Of a stretch of DNA of 30,138 bases, positions 29,573-30,138 are shown in pieces. The translations under genes and the position numbers were made by a program. How positions within the stretch are numbered: position 1 is the stretch's first letter; each line of letters opens with the position of its first letter. The notes under the pieces are model-generated. The model was not told the origin of the DNA and made no database searches. It was given only the letters and a program-made list of their open reading frames with translations. Origin of the DNA: Oscillospiraceae bacterium (GTDB taxonomy: Bacteria > Bacillota > Clostridia > Oscillospirales > Oscillospiraceae); contig JAEDDG010000029.1 of assembly GCA_016293865.1 (NCBI GenBank), positions 1-30,138 of the forward strand, read 5' to 3'.

Positions 29573-30138
29573 ATGAACCTGATCACGACAAAGGACAGGA
29601 TTTTGGAATCAGCACTCACGCTGTTTGCCGAAAAGGGCTACGACGGCGTGGGTGTAGATGCAATTGCGGAAAAAACCGGGCTGAAAGGCCCCTCGCTTTA
29701 TAAGCACTTCAAGGGAAAAGAGGAGATCCTGGACGCACTGATCGGCAAGGTTGCGCATTATTATGAAATCAACTTCGGTTCTGAGGCGCACCCGGGTACA
29801 ATTCCCGCGTCCGCAGCTGAGCTGGCGGACAGCACACTGAAAAGAATTCAGTTCACACTGCATGACGAAACGATCAGAAAAACAAGAAGAATACTGACAA
29901 TGGAGCAGTTCCGCAGTCAACGGATCGCAATGCTTGCCACAAAATACAACCTGGAGGGGCTTCTGGGCATGTACCGGAAAATCTTCCAGGCCATGATGGA
30001 TGCGGGCACCCTTCGGCGGGAGGATCCGACGCTTCTCGCACTGCAGTTTGTGTCTCCGGTAACGCTCCTTATACAAATGTGTGACCGGGAACCGCAACGT
30101 GAACAGGAGGCGCTGGAGCTGATTCAGGCGCACCTGAA
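29573..30138 (+). CDS. TetR/AcrR-family repressor (TetR2), 3' end cut by window edge
   Basis: 188 complete codons without a stop. TetR helix-turn-helix at the N-terminus: TTKDRILESALTLFAEKGYD, then VGVDAIAEKTGLKGPSLYKHFKGKEEIL. The C-terminal domain shares RRILTMEQFRSQRIAML and the LGMYRKIFQAMMDAGTLRREDPTLLALQFVSPVTLLI block with TetR1 (there YMEDIFREMMNKGILKEGNPKLLALEFYAPLYLLV), so they are paralogues. A CAGGAGAGG site precedes the ATG. It probably heads another autoregulated operon lying to the right. Confidence 0.92.
   Translation, partial: MNLITTKDRILESALTLFAEKGYDGVGVDAIAEKTGLKGPSLYKHFKGKEEILDALIGKVAHYYEINFGSEAHPGTIPASAAELADSTLKRIQFTLHDETIRKTRRILTMEQFRSQRIAMLATKYNLEGLLGMYRKIFQAMMDAGTLRREDPTLLALQFVSPVTLLIQMCDREPQREQEALELIQAHL

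Overview
The window reads like a chromosomal segment of a fairly G+C-rich, endospore-forming member of the Clostridia, probably Oscillospirales/Ruminococcaceae-like (inference). Grounds: spoVAD-spoVAE, a tryptophan T-box, an L-box lysine riboswitch, the short HisG + HisZ pair, the acetylase branch of diaminopimelate synthesis, consensus AAGGAGG ribosome binding sites and strong rho-independent terminators. No rRNA, tRNA, CRISPR array, insertion sequence or phage gene was seen.

Layout. 1-655 (-): gap, cut by the left edge. 1010-5422 (+): a sensor-kinase-like protein lacking the usual phospho-acceptor histidine, a LarA-type nickel racemase, a polytopic membrane protein whose best start codon is ATC, and a GT2 glycosyltransferase. 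5662-7075 (+): spoVAD-spoVAE without spoVAC. 7234-8972 (-): trpB2 under a T-box with a UGG specifier. 8995-16856 (-): a complete tightly overlapped histidine operon, hisR(yerC-like)-hisZ-hisG-hisD-hisC-hisB-hisH-hisA-hisF-hisIE. 17090-25140: lysine/DAP genes in four transcription units: lysA (+), dapH (-), dapL-patA (+), and riboswitch-dapA-dapB-lysC (+). 25205-26655 (-): an amidohydrolase and a LURP-one-like protein, each with its own promoter. 26819-29473 (+): a self-regulated cassette TetR-RsgA paralogue-methyltransferase. 29502-end (+): a second TetR, cut by the right edge, whose promoter carries the same operator layout.

How it works together. The middle 18 kb is an amino-acid biosynthesis island with three control mechanisms side by side: tRNA sensing (T-box, Trp), a protein repressor (TrpR-fold HisR, His) and a metabolite riboswitch (Lys). 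The lysine genes cover aspartokinase, DapA, DapB, DapH, the PatA-type aminotransferase, N-acetyl-DAP deacetylase and DAP decarboxylase; asd and dapF are not in the window.

Most unusual points: (i) two neighbouring tetR genes share the operator core AACG-NN-CGTT at the same place in the promoter spacer plus a second copy downstream, around an RsgA-paralogue/methyltransferase pair; (ii) a kinase-like ATPase with Ser at the H-box position; (iii) a probable ATC start codon; (iv) a HisR operator candidate abutting the -35 of the his promoter. No wholly new system is proven; the TetR-GTPase-methyltransferase cassette is the best candidate.
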